64,000 bases of DNA from Sedimentibacter sp. zth1 (GCF_017352195.1 NZ_CP071445.1:1178001-1242000), one strand, 5' to 3'; numbered from the stretch's first letter, positions 38,053 through 47,203 are shown. The notes: generated by a model not told the origin, from the letters alone. Translations and numbers: made by a program.

Positions 38053-39450
38053 TTAAATAAATGCATTTTTTATAGTCTGTGAAAGTATTTCTATTTCATT
38101 TGTAGCTATTGTTCTCATATCTATTATGGCCTTATCATTAGCAATTCTAATAATAACTGGGATTTGAGAATTTCTAAGCCTATTTTCAAAAATTTGTGTT
38201 GTAATACTATTAGGTTTTATAGATATACACTTACTTTTTATTCTTTCAAGTGGTAATGAACCACCACCTATTTGTGATAAACAATCTTCTATTTCTATCG
38301 TTGCCTTTTCTTTACAGCCAGATAATTTTGTCATCAAACTTTCTGCTTGCTTTTCTATCTCTTTAATATCTCTTGTAATCATTGAAAGTACAGGTATATT
38401 TTTTATAGCACTTTCTTCATCTAGGTACTCATGAAAAACTGCTTCTAATGCTGTTGCTGTGAATTTATCTATCCTCATAGCACGAGTTAACGGGTTTTTC
38501 TTCATTTTGTTAATTAAATCTTTACGCCCAACAATAATTCCTGCCTGTGGGCCTCCAAGTAGTTTGTCGCCACTAAAGCATACTACATCAGCACCATTTC
38601 TTATTGACTCTTGTACAGTAGGCTCATAAGCCAAACCATATTTACTCAAATCTATCAAAACTCCACTCCCTATGTCCTCGATAACTGGCAAACTGTGTTT
38701 TTTACTTAATTCACTAAGTTCCTTGATTCCTACAGACTCTGTAAATCCAACTATTCTATAGTTACTAGTATGAACTTTTAGGAAAGCCTTCGTTTCCTCT
38801 GTTATAGCATTTTCATAGTCTGATAAATGTGTTTTATTGGTTGTACCAATCTCTACGAGCTTAGAACCACTTTGAATCATAACATCTGGCACCCTAAAAG
38901 AACCACCTATTTCAACTAATTCTCCTCTTGATACTATTACTTCATTGCCTTTAGCCATAGTACTAAGAATTAACATTACTGCTGCTGCATTATTGTTAAC
39001 TGCCATACATGCTTCAGCCCCAGTTATTCTGCATACAATATCCTCGAAATGAGAGTATCTTTCTCCCCTCTCGCCTTTTTCAATATCATACTCTAAATTA
39101 GAATAACCTGTAACAATTTCTTTAATTCTATCCGCTATTTTTTCAGATATTATAGCTCTTCCTAAATTAGTATGTAAAATAGTTCCTGTACCATTTATAA
39201 CCTTTTTCATGTTTAGTTCAGTTATTTTATTAACACTTTTTACTATATCTACGATTAGATTGGCTATTCTTTCTTCTATAGCTTGTTCACTGTCAGAATT
39301 GGTTATGAATTTTCTCAATTCATCAGTTCTTTCCCTAATAATTTCTATCACTAAATCTCTATCATTTTTTTTAATAATATTCTTTATTCTTTCATCTTCA
39401 ATAAGTATATCTACTTTTGGAATATTTCTAAAATAAGCATTCTTATTCAT
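38053..39450 (-). CDS. selA: L-seryl-tRNA(Sec) selenium transferase
   Basis: This 465-residue PLP enzyme has the SelA pattern: VINGTGTILHTNLGRAI, LEYDIEKGERGERY, AVNNNAAAVMLIL and the PLP lysine in CFSGDKLLGGPQAG (about residue 296). It converts Ser-tRNA(Sec) to Sec-tRNA(Sec) using selenophosphate from SelD. It lies 24 bases after selD and 15 bases before selB, forming a selDAB operon. The length is normal and I see nothing unusual. Confidence 0.97.
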   Translation of the reverse strand: MNKNAYFRNIPKVDILIEDERIKNIIKKNDRDLVIEIIRERTDELRKFITNSDSEQAIEERIANLIVDIVKSVNKITELNMKKVINGTGTILHTNLGRAIISEKIADRIKEIVTGYSNLEYDIEKGERGERYSHFEDIVCRITGAEACMAVNNNAAAVMLILSTMAKGNEVIVSRGELVEIGGSFRVPDVMIQSGSKLVEIGTTNKTHLSDYENAITEETKAFLKVHTSNYRIVGFTESVGIKELSELSKKHSLPVIEDIGSGVLIDLSKYGLAYEPTVQESIRNGADVVCFSGDKLLGGPQAGIIVGRKDLINKMKKNPLTRAMRIDKFTATALEAVFHEYLDEESAIKNIPVLSMITRDIKEIEKQAESLMTKLSGCKEKATIEIEDCLSQIGGGSLPLERIKSKCISIKPNSITTQIFENRLRNSQIPVIIRIANDKAIIDMRTIATNEIEILSQTIKNAFI

Positions 39451-39474
39451 TATTTAAATTATCCTTTTCTCATG

Positions 39475-40521
39475 TTAATTGTGTAAATTTATATATTTAT
39501 CCTGTTTTTCAACAACCTTTCCTATTATTGAAAATTTCGTATCAATACCTGATTTTTCTAAATCATTTATAATACTTTCGGCTTCATTTTCATTAACACT
39601 AACTAAAAGTCCACCTGATGTTTGTGGGTCAAACATTACATCTATATATTCTTCTTTTACTTCATTATAGTTAACTTTACCCTTAAAGTATGCTTGATTT
39701 TTATATGCCCCAGCAGGTATAAGCCCCATCTGTGCATATTCAATAATATTTGATATCATTGGAACATCTTTTATATTTATATCGAATGTAACATTGCTAC
39801 TTTCAGCCATTTCAATGCCATGACCTATCAAACCAAACCCTGTTATATCAGTACAACTACTAATATTGTATTTTTCAAATACTTCTTTTGCTTTTTTATT
39901 TAAAGATGTCATAACAATTATAGCTTCATCTACAATCTCTTTTGAAGCCATATCTGCCTTTGCTGCTGTGTTTACAATACCAGAACCTACCTGCTTTGTT
40001 AAGATTAATACATCACCTGGTTTCGCTCCATAATTCTTAAATATTCCTTTTGGATTTACAAATCCTGTCACACATAATCCATATTTCGGTTCATCATCCT
40101 CTATCGAATGTCCACCTGCCAATGTAGCACCTGCTTCAATAACTTTGGATGCTCCACCACTCAATATATCAGCCATAACTGACGGATCTAGGCAATTTGG
40201 AAACCCAATAATATTTAAAGCAAGTCTTGGCTCTCCTCCCATTGCATATACGTCACTTAATGAATTTGCTGCTGCAATTTGTCCAAATACATATGGATCA
40301 TCAACTACAGGTGTAAAAAAATCTACTGTTTGAATCATTGCTATTTCATCATTTATTTTATAAACTGCTGCATCGTCAGATGTTTCTAATCCAACTATTA
40401 ATTTATCATCCTTAAATTTAGGTAACTTACACAAAACTTGTGCAAGGGTCTCAGGACCAATTTTAGCTGCTCAGCCAGCAGTTTTTGTCATTTGTGTTAA
40501 TCTAACTTCTTTTTTGCTCAT
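39475..40521 (-). CDS. selD: Selenide, water dikinase SelD (selenoprotein, UGA at codon 17)
   Basis: The usual reading frame begins only at 40434, but the conserved N-terminus continues upstream through one in-frame TGA (40473-40471) to ATG at 40521. AAGGTGG lies 7 bases before that ATG. The N-terminus reads MSKKEVRLTQMTKTAG-Sec-AAKIGPET. Sec falls at position 17 and Lys at 20, exactly where Escherichia coli SelD has Cys17 and Lys20. The full protein is 348 residues with VGLETSDDAAVYKI, AGGHSIEDDEPKYG and FDPQTSGGLL. It makes selenophosphate from selenide and ATP for SelA. First of selDAB; comEA lies 23 bases upstream. Confidence 0.96.
40440..40473 (-). promoter_or_regulatory. UGA-Sec codon and candidate SECIS hairpin in selD
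   Basis: After the TGA, bases 16-27 (counting T as 1) form GGTC-CTGA-GACC, a 4-bp stem at the distance expected of a bacterial SECIS. A second hairpin (CTTGCACAA / TTGTGTAAG) follows directly. The exact SelB-binding fold is not certain. Confidence 0.6.
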
Positions 40522-40544
40522 AAATGTACCACCTTATAATATAT

Positions 40545-41186
40545 TTAATCGACTTTTATAAAGTCTTTTATATTTGCAAATCTTTTTTCGCCTATTCCAC
40601 TTACATTCATAATTTCTTCAATACTATTAAACTTATGTTTATTTCTATATTCAATAATTCTATCTGCATATGATTGACCTATACCATTTAGTGTCATAAG
40701 TTTTTCTTTCGAAGCAATATTAATGTCTATTTTATTGGTAATGCTTTTGTTATCTTCACAATTATCATTAGTTTTGCTGTTATTTTCAATAAACTTTATT
40801 TGATCTACATCATCATCCATATTTGGTAAGTATACCTTATCTTCATCCTCTAAAACTTTAGCCTTGTTTATATTCTGTGATATATAATCCGAATTTGCAT
40901 TTTCTGTAATTCCACCAGCCATTAGTATTAAATCATCTACCCTTGAACCATATTTCAATTCATACACACCTGGATTTTTAATTGCACCACCAATATCAAC
41001 TTTAATGGTTTGCTTTTGTTTTTCAGTATTTTCACTGTCTTCAATGTTTTTTTCTTCAATTTCACTATTACTTATAGATTCTACTTGTTGCTCTTCCTTA
41101 GATATATAGTACCCCACAATCGTTATTATAGCAATAATTATTAAACATAACAATACTAATCCTTTTTTATAAATATCATTTTTCAT
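40545..41186 (-). CDS. comEA: ComEA-type helix-hairpin-helix DNA-binding protein
   Basis: The protein has 213 residues. An N-terminal membrane anchor (GLVLLCLIIIAIITIVGYYI) is followed by an acidic linker and an SLBB domain (VDIGGAIKNPGVYELKYGSR to about 125). The C-terminal ComEA-type double HhH has KIDINIASKEKLMTLNGIG then EEIMNVSGIGEKRFANIKD. ComEA is the surface receptor that binds double-stranded DNA for uptake in competent bacteria. No comEC follows. Instead selD starts only 23 bases downstream, so comEA and selDAB may share a transcript. Confidence 0.92.
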   Translation of the reverse strand: MKNDIYKKGLVLLCLIIIAIITIVGYYISKEEQQVESISNSEIEEKNIEDSENTEKQKQTIKVDIGGAIKNPGVYELKYGSRVDDLILMAGGITENANSDYISQNINKAKVLEDEDKVYLPNMDDDVDQIKFIENNSKTNDNCEDNKSITNKIDINIASKEKLMTLNGIGQSYADRIIEYRNKHKFNSIEEIMNVSGIGEKRFANIKDFIKVD

Positions 41187-41277
41187 ACATACCCCTCCCT
41201 AAAACAAAATTCCCATCTAATTATACACAATATTATAAAAAATTACAAAAATTTTAATTTTATTTTTATAATTTTTC

Positions 41278-41286
41278 TGGTATAAT
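41278..41286 (+). promoter_or_regulatory. Extended -10 promoter of the dacF-type gene
   Basis: TGGTATAAT lies 53 bases before the ATG. The TGn extension and perfect -10 compensate for a weak -35 region. Confidence 0.55.
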
Positions 41287-41338
41287 ATTGTTTGTGTGCA
41301 ATTATTGTACATACACACATTAATATAGGAGCTAATTA

Positions 41339-42649
41339 ATGAAAAAAAAATTTTTTGCTTTTTTTATACTTATATCATTACTATTATCTAACTTAACCAA
41401 CATATACGCTTTAAGTACTAGTTGTGAAGCAATTTTACTATTCGATTTGAAAACACAAGATGTTTTATATAAAAAAAATTCTGATGTAAAAATGTATCCC
41501 GCAAGTATAACAAAGATAATGACTGCTACATTAGCTTTGGAACTTGGCAAGTTAGATGATGTCATAACCGTTGATGATAAAACACCATTTGAAATTTATG
41601 GCAGCCACGTAGCTCTTGAGCCTGGTGAGAAACTAACTCTTAAAAATTTACTATATGCACTACTGCTACCTTCTGCAAATGATGCCGCCGCTGTTATAGC
41701 AAAGCATTATGGTGGAAGTATCGAAGGTTTTGTAAAGCTAATGAATGACAAAGCTGTTGAATTAGGTGCTACAAATACACATTTCGTGAATCCACATGGA
41801 TTACATGATGATAACCACTATACAACAGCACAGGATTTGGCTAAAATTACTACATACGCTATGAAAAATGAAACATTTCGTGAAATAGTTAAAACTCCAA
41901 GGTATGAAATACCAGCTACTAATAAAAAGGAAGCCAGAAAAATTATAACTACTAACAATTTATTGTTAAATACTTCCCCTAATTATCTGTATATTGATGG
42001 AAAATATGTAACTCGTGAATACGAGGGTACTCTAGGAATTAAGAATGGATATACTTATGAAGCTGGTAATTGCTTAATATCTTACGTTAAGAAAAACGGA
42101 TTGTCGCTTGTTGCAATTGTACTAAAGGGTACTGGAGAACAATTGTACACAGATACGCATAATTTACTTAATTATGGATTCAACAATTTTAAAATTGTTA
42201 ATATAGTAAATGCAAATGAATTTGTTGATGAGATTTCTGTTTTAGATGATACAAAAAAAATACCAGTAGTTACTGAAACAAGCGTAAATATAGTACAAGC
42301 AAAAGATAGTACCTCGAATTTAACACCCAAAACTACAATATATAAAAATATTTCTTTACCTATAGAAAAAGGCGATATAGTTGGTAAAATTGAATACTTT
42401 AAAGATGGCAAATCTGTAGCGTCAACTAATGTTGTTTCTACTACAACAGTCAATCCTAAGTCTGTAACTACAAATACAATAGGAAATGAAGATAAATCCA
42501 ACACTACTAAAACAATATTAAGTATTTCATCTGGTTTGGTTATAGCATTCATAGTTTTTGCTATTTATAATAGAATAAGAATTAATATAATTAGAAAAAG
42601 AAAGAAAAAACAACGTGCTAAAAGAAGAAAAGAATATTTAAATAAATAA
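41339..42649 (+). CDS. dacF: D-alanyl-D-alanine carboxypeptidase (DacF-type, S11)
   Basis: At 436 residues the protein has a signal peptide (KKFFAFFILISLLLSNLTNI, end near YAL). The S11 peptidase domain has active Ser in PASITKIM (SxxK), then LPSANDAA (SxN). The third motif, usually KTG, reads KNG (GIKNGYT). A linker domain of about 100 residues, a C-terminal membrane helix (ILSISSGLVIAFIVFAIYN) and a basic tail follow. It trims the terminal D-Ala of peptidoglycan stem peptides. TAGGAG precedes the ATG. It is monocistronic with its own terminator. Whether it is sporulation-specific (dacF) or vegetative (dacA) cannot be told. Confidence 0.87.
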   Translation: MKKKFFAFFILISLLLSNLTNIYALSTSCEAILLFDLKTQDVLYKKNSDVKMYPASITKIMTATLALELGKLDDVITVDDKTPFEIYGSHVALEPGEKLTLKNLLYALLLPSANDAAAVIAKHYGGSIEGFVKLMNDKAVELGATNTHFVNPHGLHDDNHYTTAQDLAKITTYAMKNETFREIVKTPRYEIPATNKKEARKIITTNNLLLNTSPNYLYIDGKYVTREYEGTLGIKNGYTYEAGNCLISYVKKNGLSLVAIVLKGTGEQLYTDTHNLLNYGFNNFKIVNIVNANEFVDEISVLDDTKKIPVVTETSVNIVQAKDSTSNLTPKTTIYKNISLPIEKGDIVGKIEYFKDGKSVASTNVVSTTTVNPKSVTTNTIGNEDKSNTTKTILSISSGLVIAFIVFAIYNRIRINIIRKRKKKQRAKRRKEYLNK

Positions 42650-42675
42650 AAATCCGGCTATTAGCCGGATTTTTG
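42648..42675. terminator. Bidirectional terminator between dacF and rsfS
   Basis: A perfect stem (AAAATCCGGCTA / TAGCCGGATTTT) with a very short loop and flanking A/T runs lies between the two convergent genes. Confidence 0.9.
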
Positions 42676-42676
42676 T

Positions 42677-43045
42677 TTATTTCCAATTTTTAATTCCAAA
42701 TTCTTCAGAATCTATAAATTCACCTTCATTCCAAAGTGTATCTAAATCATAGATTTCTCTTTCATCCTTATGGAATACATGTACTATAATGTCACCCATA
42801 TCTATAAGTATCCATCTACCAGTATTCATTCCTTCTTTGTGGTATACCTCACAGCCTGCTTGCTCAGCTTTAAACTCTACCTCTTCTGCAATAGCCTGTG
42901 TTTGTCTATCACTACTACCATTGCATATCACAAAATAATCACATACTGAACTAACTTTTGAAATATCAATTACTGAAAAATTGTATCCTTTTTTATCATC
43001 ACATGCTTCTAATATCATTTTAATTTTGTCTTTTATATCTACCAA
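42677..43045 (-). CDS. rsfS: Ribosome silencing factor RsfS
   Basis: This 122-residue protein has the RsfS pattern: DKKGYNFSVIDISKVSSVCD, then YFVICNGSSDRQTQAIAEEV and GRWILIDMGDIIVHVFHKDE, ending in the RexYDLDTLW-like segment. RsfS binds ribosomal protein L14 and blocks subunit joining when nutrients run low. It is the last gene of nadD-yqeK-rsfS, a very common Firmicutes order, 40 bases after yqeK. Confidence 0.95.
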   Translation of the reverse strand: MVDIKDKIKMILEACDDKKGYNFSVIDISKVSSVCDYFVICNGSSDRQTQAIAEEVEFKAEQAGCEVYHKEGMNTGRWILIDMGDIIVHVFHKDEREIYDLDTLWNEGEFIDSEEFGIKNWK

Positions 43046-43085
43046 TATTTCCTCCTAATAATAAATATTATATATTTATTATATT

Positions 43086-43589
43086 TTATTTATTGCATTT
43101 CAGATACTCCAAGGTATCAATTGATTGTTTGTCTATTTCTATATCTTTAGATTTTAAATATGAAAATGTATTTTCCAGTGATTTAATAATTGCATAATCT
43201 ATATCATTATACACTAATTTTCTTAATTCTGCTACACCATAATAATGTCTATTTGGCTCAATTTTGTCAGAAATATATATTATTTTTTCAAGCATAGTCA
43301 TGTTTTTTCTTCCAGTTGTATGATAAAGTATGGCATCTAAAATTTCTTTATCTTCAATATTATATTCTGTGTTGGCTAACTTACTACCTAAAGCAGCATG
43401 TTCAAGAGAACCTATATTTTTTAGTTTCCCGCAATCATGTAATAATCCAGCAATAGAAGCCTGTTCAGTGTCCACACCATAAAATAATGCTAATTCTTTT
43501 GCTGTATTCATAGTATTGTTACAATGAAAAAACAATTTTTCTCCAATTTGAGTTTTTAATTTTATTTGCATTTGTTCTATATCCACCAT
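43086..43589 (-). CDS. yqeK: HD-domain diadenosine tetraphosphatase YqeK
   Basis: The protein has 167 residues. It carries FHCNNTMNTAKELALFYGVD (His of the first metal site), GLLHDCGKL (HD motif), HAALGSKLA and YISDKIEPNRHYYG. This is the YqeK subfamily, which hydrolyses Ap4A symmetrically. It lies 20 bases after nadD and is part of the same operon. Confidence 0.94.
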   Translation of the reverse strand: MVDIEQMQIKLKTQIGEKLFFHCNNTMNTAKELALFYGVDTEQASIAGLLHDCGKLKNIGSLEHAALGSKLANTEYNIEDKEILDAILYHTTGRKNMTMLEKIIYISDKIEPNRHYYGVAELRKLVYNDIDYAIIKSLENTFSYLKSKDIEIDKQSIDTLEYLKCNK

Positions 43590-43609
43590 TTTAACACCTC
43601 GTTAAATTA

Positions 43610-44215
43610 TTAGACATATAATTTGTTTTTTAGTATGTAATCATTAACTGAATCTGGTAATAAATATCTAACTGTTTTACCTTCTCTAACTCTTTGCCTA
43701 ATTTGAGTAGAAGACAAATTAATATCATGTCCATTTAACAAAAATATTTCTCCACCTAAATTATTTTTGATTATATTAATTTTATTTACTAAATTTTCAT
43801 CTACATAATTAGGTCTGTTTACAGAAACAAATTTACATAATGACAATAATTCACGTGGTTCTTTCCATGTTGGAAGCTCCAAAATAGCATCTGTACCTGT
43901 AATAAAATAAAACTCTATATCAGGATGATTTAATTTTAATTTTCTAATAGTATCTACAGAATAACTTACATTGCTATTTAAAACTTCTAAATCACTAACT
44001 AAAAAATTAGGATTATTTGATACAGCAAGCTTTGTCATAGTATATCTATGAAAAGCATCTATATTAATATTTTGTTTATGCGGTGGTGTTCCGGTAGGCA
44101 TGAATAAAATTTTATCTAATTTAAAGTTATCCAAAACCTCTTCTGCTATAAATAAATGTGCATAGTGTATCGGATTAAATGTTCCACCCATAATACCATA
44201 TTTTAATGTTGACAT
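43610..44215 (-). CDS. nadD: Nicotinate-nucleotide adenylyltransferase NadD
   Basis: At 201 residues it has the nucleotidyltransferase motif GGTFNPIHYAHL near the N-terminus, PTGTPPHKQ, the substrate loop FITGTDAILELPTWKEPREL, and the C-terminal LSSTQIRQRV. It makes deamido-NAD from nicotinate mononucleotide and ATP. It is the first gene of the nadD-yqeK-rsfS operon. No obg or yhbY homologue precedes it in this window. Confidence 0.96.
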   Translation of the reverse strand: MSTLKYGIMGGTFNPIHYAHLFIAEEVLDNFKLDKILFMPTGTPPHKQNINIDAFHRYTMTKLAVSNNPNFLVSDLEVLNSNVSYSVDTIRKLKLNHPDIEFYFITGTDAILELPTWKEPRELLSLCKFVSVNRPNYVDENLVNKINIIKNNLGGEIFLLNGHDINLSSTQIRQRVREGKTVRYLLPDSVNDYILKNKLYV

Positions 44216-44328
44216 ATTAACATCTCCTAAGTAAATTGCGATTTTTCTGAATTTTTATTATATATCATCTATTTAAAATATGCAAGATTGATTTTTAGAT
44301 GACTATTTAACAGCATTGTAAATTATAC

Positions 44329-45798
44329 TTAATTATTTTTAATTTTTCTGTTCTTGATAATATTATATAAAATACCGGTTGACCTAATTATAATTGTTAT
44401 ACCTATTGATATAAATAAGTCAGTCGCTCTAAGTTTTAAACTATTTATCAAAGCTAAAGAATTATAGGTAATCAATGCAAATAACACTATATTTATCAAA
44501 CTATAATTTCTTTTTATATGGCTTTGTTTTACTTCATTTATCCTATCCATTAAACCATTTTTTTGATTATAATACCCTTTTATAAAACCTGTGTAAGATA
44601 TATAAAGTATAACAAATGATAGTGCCAAAGCTGTAATAATAACACCATATATATTTTTATTAAATGCAAAGACAACACAAATACTAATAAAAATTGGTGT
44701 TAATACTGTTTGAGTAAATGAATCACCCAGACCTGATACAACTCCCATCATGCTTCTTTTTAGTGTATTTATATCTCCATTGTATTCATTTTTAGAAAAC
44801 TTTTCTTCAAGTGATATGACATAACCATGTATAGGTGTTCCCAAATTAGGCTCGGTATTAAAAAAATCTGTATAATATATTATTCTCTCAAGCCTTTTTT
44901 CTTTATCTATATATAATATATTGATAATATTTTTCATACAATGTGCAAATGCAAGTCCTTGCATTCTTTCAAAATTGTAGCAAGCATGAGAAAAATTCAT
45001 CCATACAACCCAAGATTTTAATAAATCTTTATATTTTATAGTATAATTATCATTTCTATTAGCTTTTTTAATCAATTTAAAATCCTTATACATTAAGTAT
45101 AATAAAAATCCAATGCATAAATAAAGTATACTAATTGATTTTGTAAAAACTAATACTAAAAGAGCAAATACAAATATAATAAGTAAATTTATTTTTTTAA
45201 TTTTTTTAATATTTGAAATTATAAAATTAAAAACTAAAACTAAACCTATTAACATCAAAATGTAAGTAAATACACCATAGCGTAAGTTTATTATTACCAT
45301 TAGTAATTTAATAATTACATAGCTAACTAATATAATAATTACACAAGACAATAACAAAAGTAACTGTGGATATAATACATTATATAGAAATATATTTGCT
45401 TTTTTATTGGCAGCTTTTTTAGAAAATTTACCAACAAAACATATATTCACCTTTAAACGATACTTCCAAATTAACACTCCTATAAATCCAACTGGCCATG
45501 CTATTGCTAACGCCTCTAACACTCCAATTTTTAATAAAATAGCACTTATAGCTGCTATTATTGCAGACAAGCATGGATCACCCTTTAAACTTCCACCAGT
45601 TGACACAAAATCTAAATATACTACATTTACAAGTGCTCCTACTAAAAAACCCGTTACTGCGTCACCAAATATTGCTCCAGCAAGCCCACCAGCAATTACA
45701 GGCCTATATAATGTATAATACCCTACTCCAAACGTCCAAGATGTACTACTTCCTAAAAAGTATATTAAACTAATTAATATGAAATTTACAATATTCAT
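44329..45798 (-). CDS. PTS mannose-family EIIC-EIID fusion
   Basis: The 489-residue protein joins two PTS proteins. Residues 1 to about 235 are EIIC-like (PVIAGGLAGAIFGDAVTGFL, GSLKGDPCLSAIIAA). Residues from about 245 are EIID-like (WMNFSHACYNFERMQGLAFA, NTEPNLGTPIHGYVISLEEK, VVSGLGDSFTQTVLTPI). In most mannose-family systems these are separate genes; here one frame covers both with no stop. Together they form the membrane channel that takes up and phosphorylates a sugar. It follows the EIIB gene by 2 bases. The sugar is unknown and no catabolic gene is adjacent. Confidence 0.88.
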   Translation of the reverse strand: MNIVNFILISLIYFLGSSTSWTFGVGYYTLYRPVIAGGLAGAIFGDAVTGFLVGALVNVVYLDFVSTGGSLKGDPCLSAIIAAISAILLKIGVLEALAIAWPVGFIGVLIWKYRLKVNICFVGKFSKKAANKKANIFLYNVLYPQLLLLLSCVIIILVSYVIIKLLMVIINLRYGVFTYILMLIGLVLVFNFIISNIKKIKKINLLIIFVFALLVLVFTKSISILYLCIGFLLYLMYKDFKLIKKANRNDNYTIKYKDLLKSWVVWMNFSHACYNFERMQGLAFAHCMKNIINILYIDKEKRLERIIYYTDFFNTEPNLGTPIHGYVISLEEKFSKNEYNGDINTLKRSMMGVVSGLGDSFTQTVLTPIFISICVVFAFNKNIYGVIITALALSFVILYISYTGFIKGYYNQKNGLMDRINEVKQSHIKRNYSLINIVLFALITYNSLALINSLKLRATDLFISIGITIIIRSTGILYNIIKNRKIKNN

Positions 45799-45800
45799 AA

Positions 45801-46283
45801 TTAACCCTTCAATAATTCACTAAGAATATATTTTTTATCATTTGGTACCATCTGTATTTCCAAACTGCATTTTTTACTTTTATCAAGCTCAATCAATAAA
45901 TTTTTTTCTTCATCATTTAGTGATATAAAATTCAAATATCTTGTTCTATCATTATTAAATCCTAATCCGCCAAGATTTATTCTATTAATATCAATATTAT
46001 TATTAATTAAAATACAAAGGTTAGAAATTTTTTTGGTAAGAATTAATATCTTTTCACCATTTGTTTGTTCACTTAAGTATGATATAGATTCATTAATTGT
46101 TAAAATATTTACTAAAATATTATCAGGAGCTGTAGCTTTGATTAGTTCCTTTAAAAATTCATCTTGTGCACTTTCATCGTCTATAACCAACACCTCGTTT
46201 ACATTTAATTTAGGTATCCATGACACTACAACTTGACCATGCAACAATCTGTCATCTATTCTTGCCAAAATAACATTTTTCAT
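45801..46283 (-). CDS. PTS mannose-family EIIB component
   Basis: This 160-residue protein has the EIIB signature LARIDDRLLHGQVVVSWIPK, with the phosphorylated His near residue 15. It continues VNEVLVIDDESAQDEFLK and ends with QMVPNDKKYILSELL. It accepts phosphate from EIIA and passes it to the sugar in EIIC-EIID. It lies 17 bases after the EIIA gene. The length is typical. Confidence 0.95.
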   Translation of the reverse strand: MKNVILARIDDRLLHGQVVVSWIPKLNVNEVLVIDDESAQDEFLKELIKATAPDNILVNILTINESISYLSEQTNGEKILILTKKISNLCILINNNIDINRINLGGLGFNNDRTRYLNFISLNDEEKNLLIELDKSKKCSLEIQMVPNDKKYILSELLKG

Positions 46284-46300
46284 TAATTTAATCCTCCGCT

Positions 46301-46699
46301 TTAGTCAAATGTAAATCTTTCATTTACAAACACTATACTTTTCTTACCATTTTTTATTACCTTTTGCGCAATTTCCTCTATTGAATATGAAGTTCTATTA
46401 ATTGCAATATCTATAAAAAGAGGGAAATTAATTCCTGTTAGATGATAAAAATTATTGTTTTTCATAAGTTTTGCTACTGCATTGAATGGGCTTCCACCAT
46501 ACATATCAGTAAACACTATCAAATCATCTTTATTTAGTCTTTCAACAGCTTCCTCTACACATTTTACTAGTTCATCATAGCTTTCACCTTTATTAAATGA
46601 AATTGATTCAGCATTATCTATCTTTCCAATAACCAATTCAGCGCTTTTAAGTAGCTCTTTTCCGAAATTTCCATGTGTCACTATTAATATATTTATCAT
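46301..46699 (-). CDS. PTS mannose-family EIIA component
   Basis: The protein has 132 residues. It starts with ILIVTHGNFGKELLKSAELV, with the phosphorylated His at residue 9. FTDMYGGSPFNAVAKLM and INFPLFIDIAI follow. It receives phosphate from HPr and passes it to EIIB. It is the first gene of the three-gene PTS operon. TATAAT-like elements occur in the AT-rich region upstream, which it shares with the divergent Cys-rich gene. No sigma-54-type activator is adjacent. Confidence 0.94.
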   Translation of the reverse strand: MINILIVTHGNFGKELLKSAELVIGKIDNAESISFNKGESYDELVKCVEEAVERLNKDDLIVFTDMYGGSPFNAVAKLMKNNNFYHLTGINFPLFIDIAINRTSYSIEEIAQKVIKNGKKSIVFVNERFTFD

Positions 46700-46831
46700 T
46701 ACATTTATCCTCCTGTATGTTTGTTTGATTTCTCAGTTATTCAAAATTTATTATAACATATAATTTCTTTTTTTAAAATTTAATGTTATAATAAATTATA
46801 AAAATATTTTTTTGACAATTTAGGAGGTTAT

Positions 46832-47137
46832 ATGTGTAAAGATAATTGTAAAAATAATTGTAATGATAGTAACAAGAAACAAACTGAGCATTATAAATTT
46901 TTTCAAAACAGAGAATGTGAATACTTTCCATGTCATAAAACTGATGATATAGAAAACTTTAACTGTCTATTTTGTTATTGTCCATTGTATATGCTAAAGG
47001 ACAAATGCGGTGGTAATTTCGTTAAAAACCACGATGTTAAAGATTGTTCAAATTGTTTAGTACCTCATGCCAAAGGTTCATATGAAAGAATAATGTCTAA
47101 AATGAAAGAAGTTTTAGATAATGGTAGTGATTTTTAA
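46832..47137 (+). CDS. Cysteine-rich small domain protein
   Basis: The protein has 101 residues and about 15 cysteines. After a Cys/Asn/Lys-rich N-terminus come YKFFQNRECEYFPCHKTDD, FNCLFCYCPLYMLKDKCGG and DCSNCLVPHAKGSYERIMSK. This matches the cysteine-rich small domain family (PF04071), sometimes found near cobalamin genes. It probably binds zinc or a metal cluster; its role is unknown. AGGAGGT lies 5 bases before the ATG. It stands alone on the plus strand with its own terminator. Confidence 0.87.
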   Translation: MCKDNCKNNCNDSNKKQTEHYKFFQNRECEYFPCHKTDDIENFNCLFCYCPLYMLKDKCGGNFVKNHDVKDCSNCLVPHAKGSYERIMSKMKEVLDNGSDF

Positions 47138-47143
47138 TACATA

Positions 47144-47171
47144 CAAAGGGAGGTAGTAACACCTCCCTTTT
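47144..47171. terminator. Terminator between Cys-rich gene and cwlD
   Basis: A 10-bp GC-rich stem (AAAGGGAGGT / ACCTCCCTTT) with a short loop lies between convergent genes. The T tract is short, but the stem is strong. Confidence 0.75.
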
Positions 47172-47203
47172 ATACATTTATTATGCAATTATTTTATATT
47201 AAT

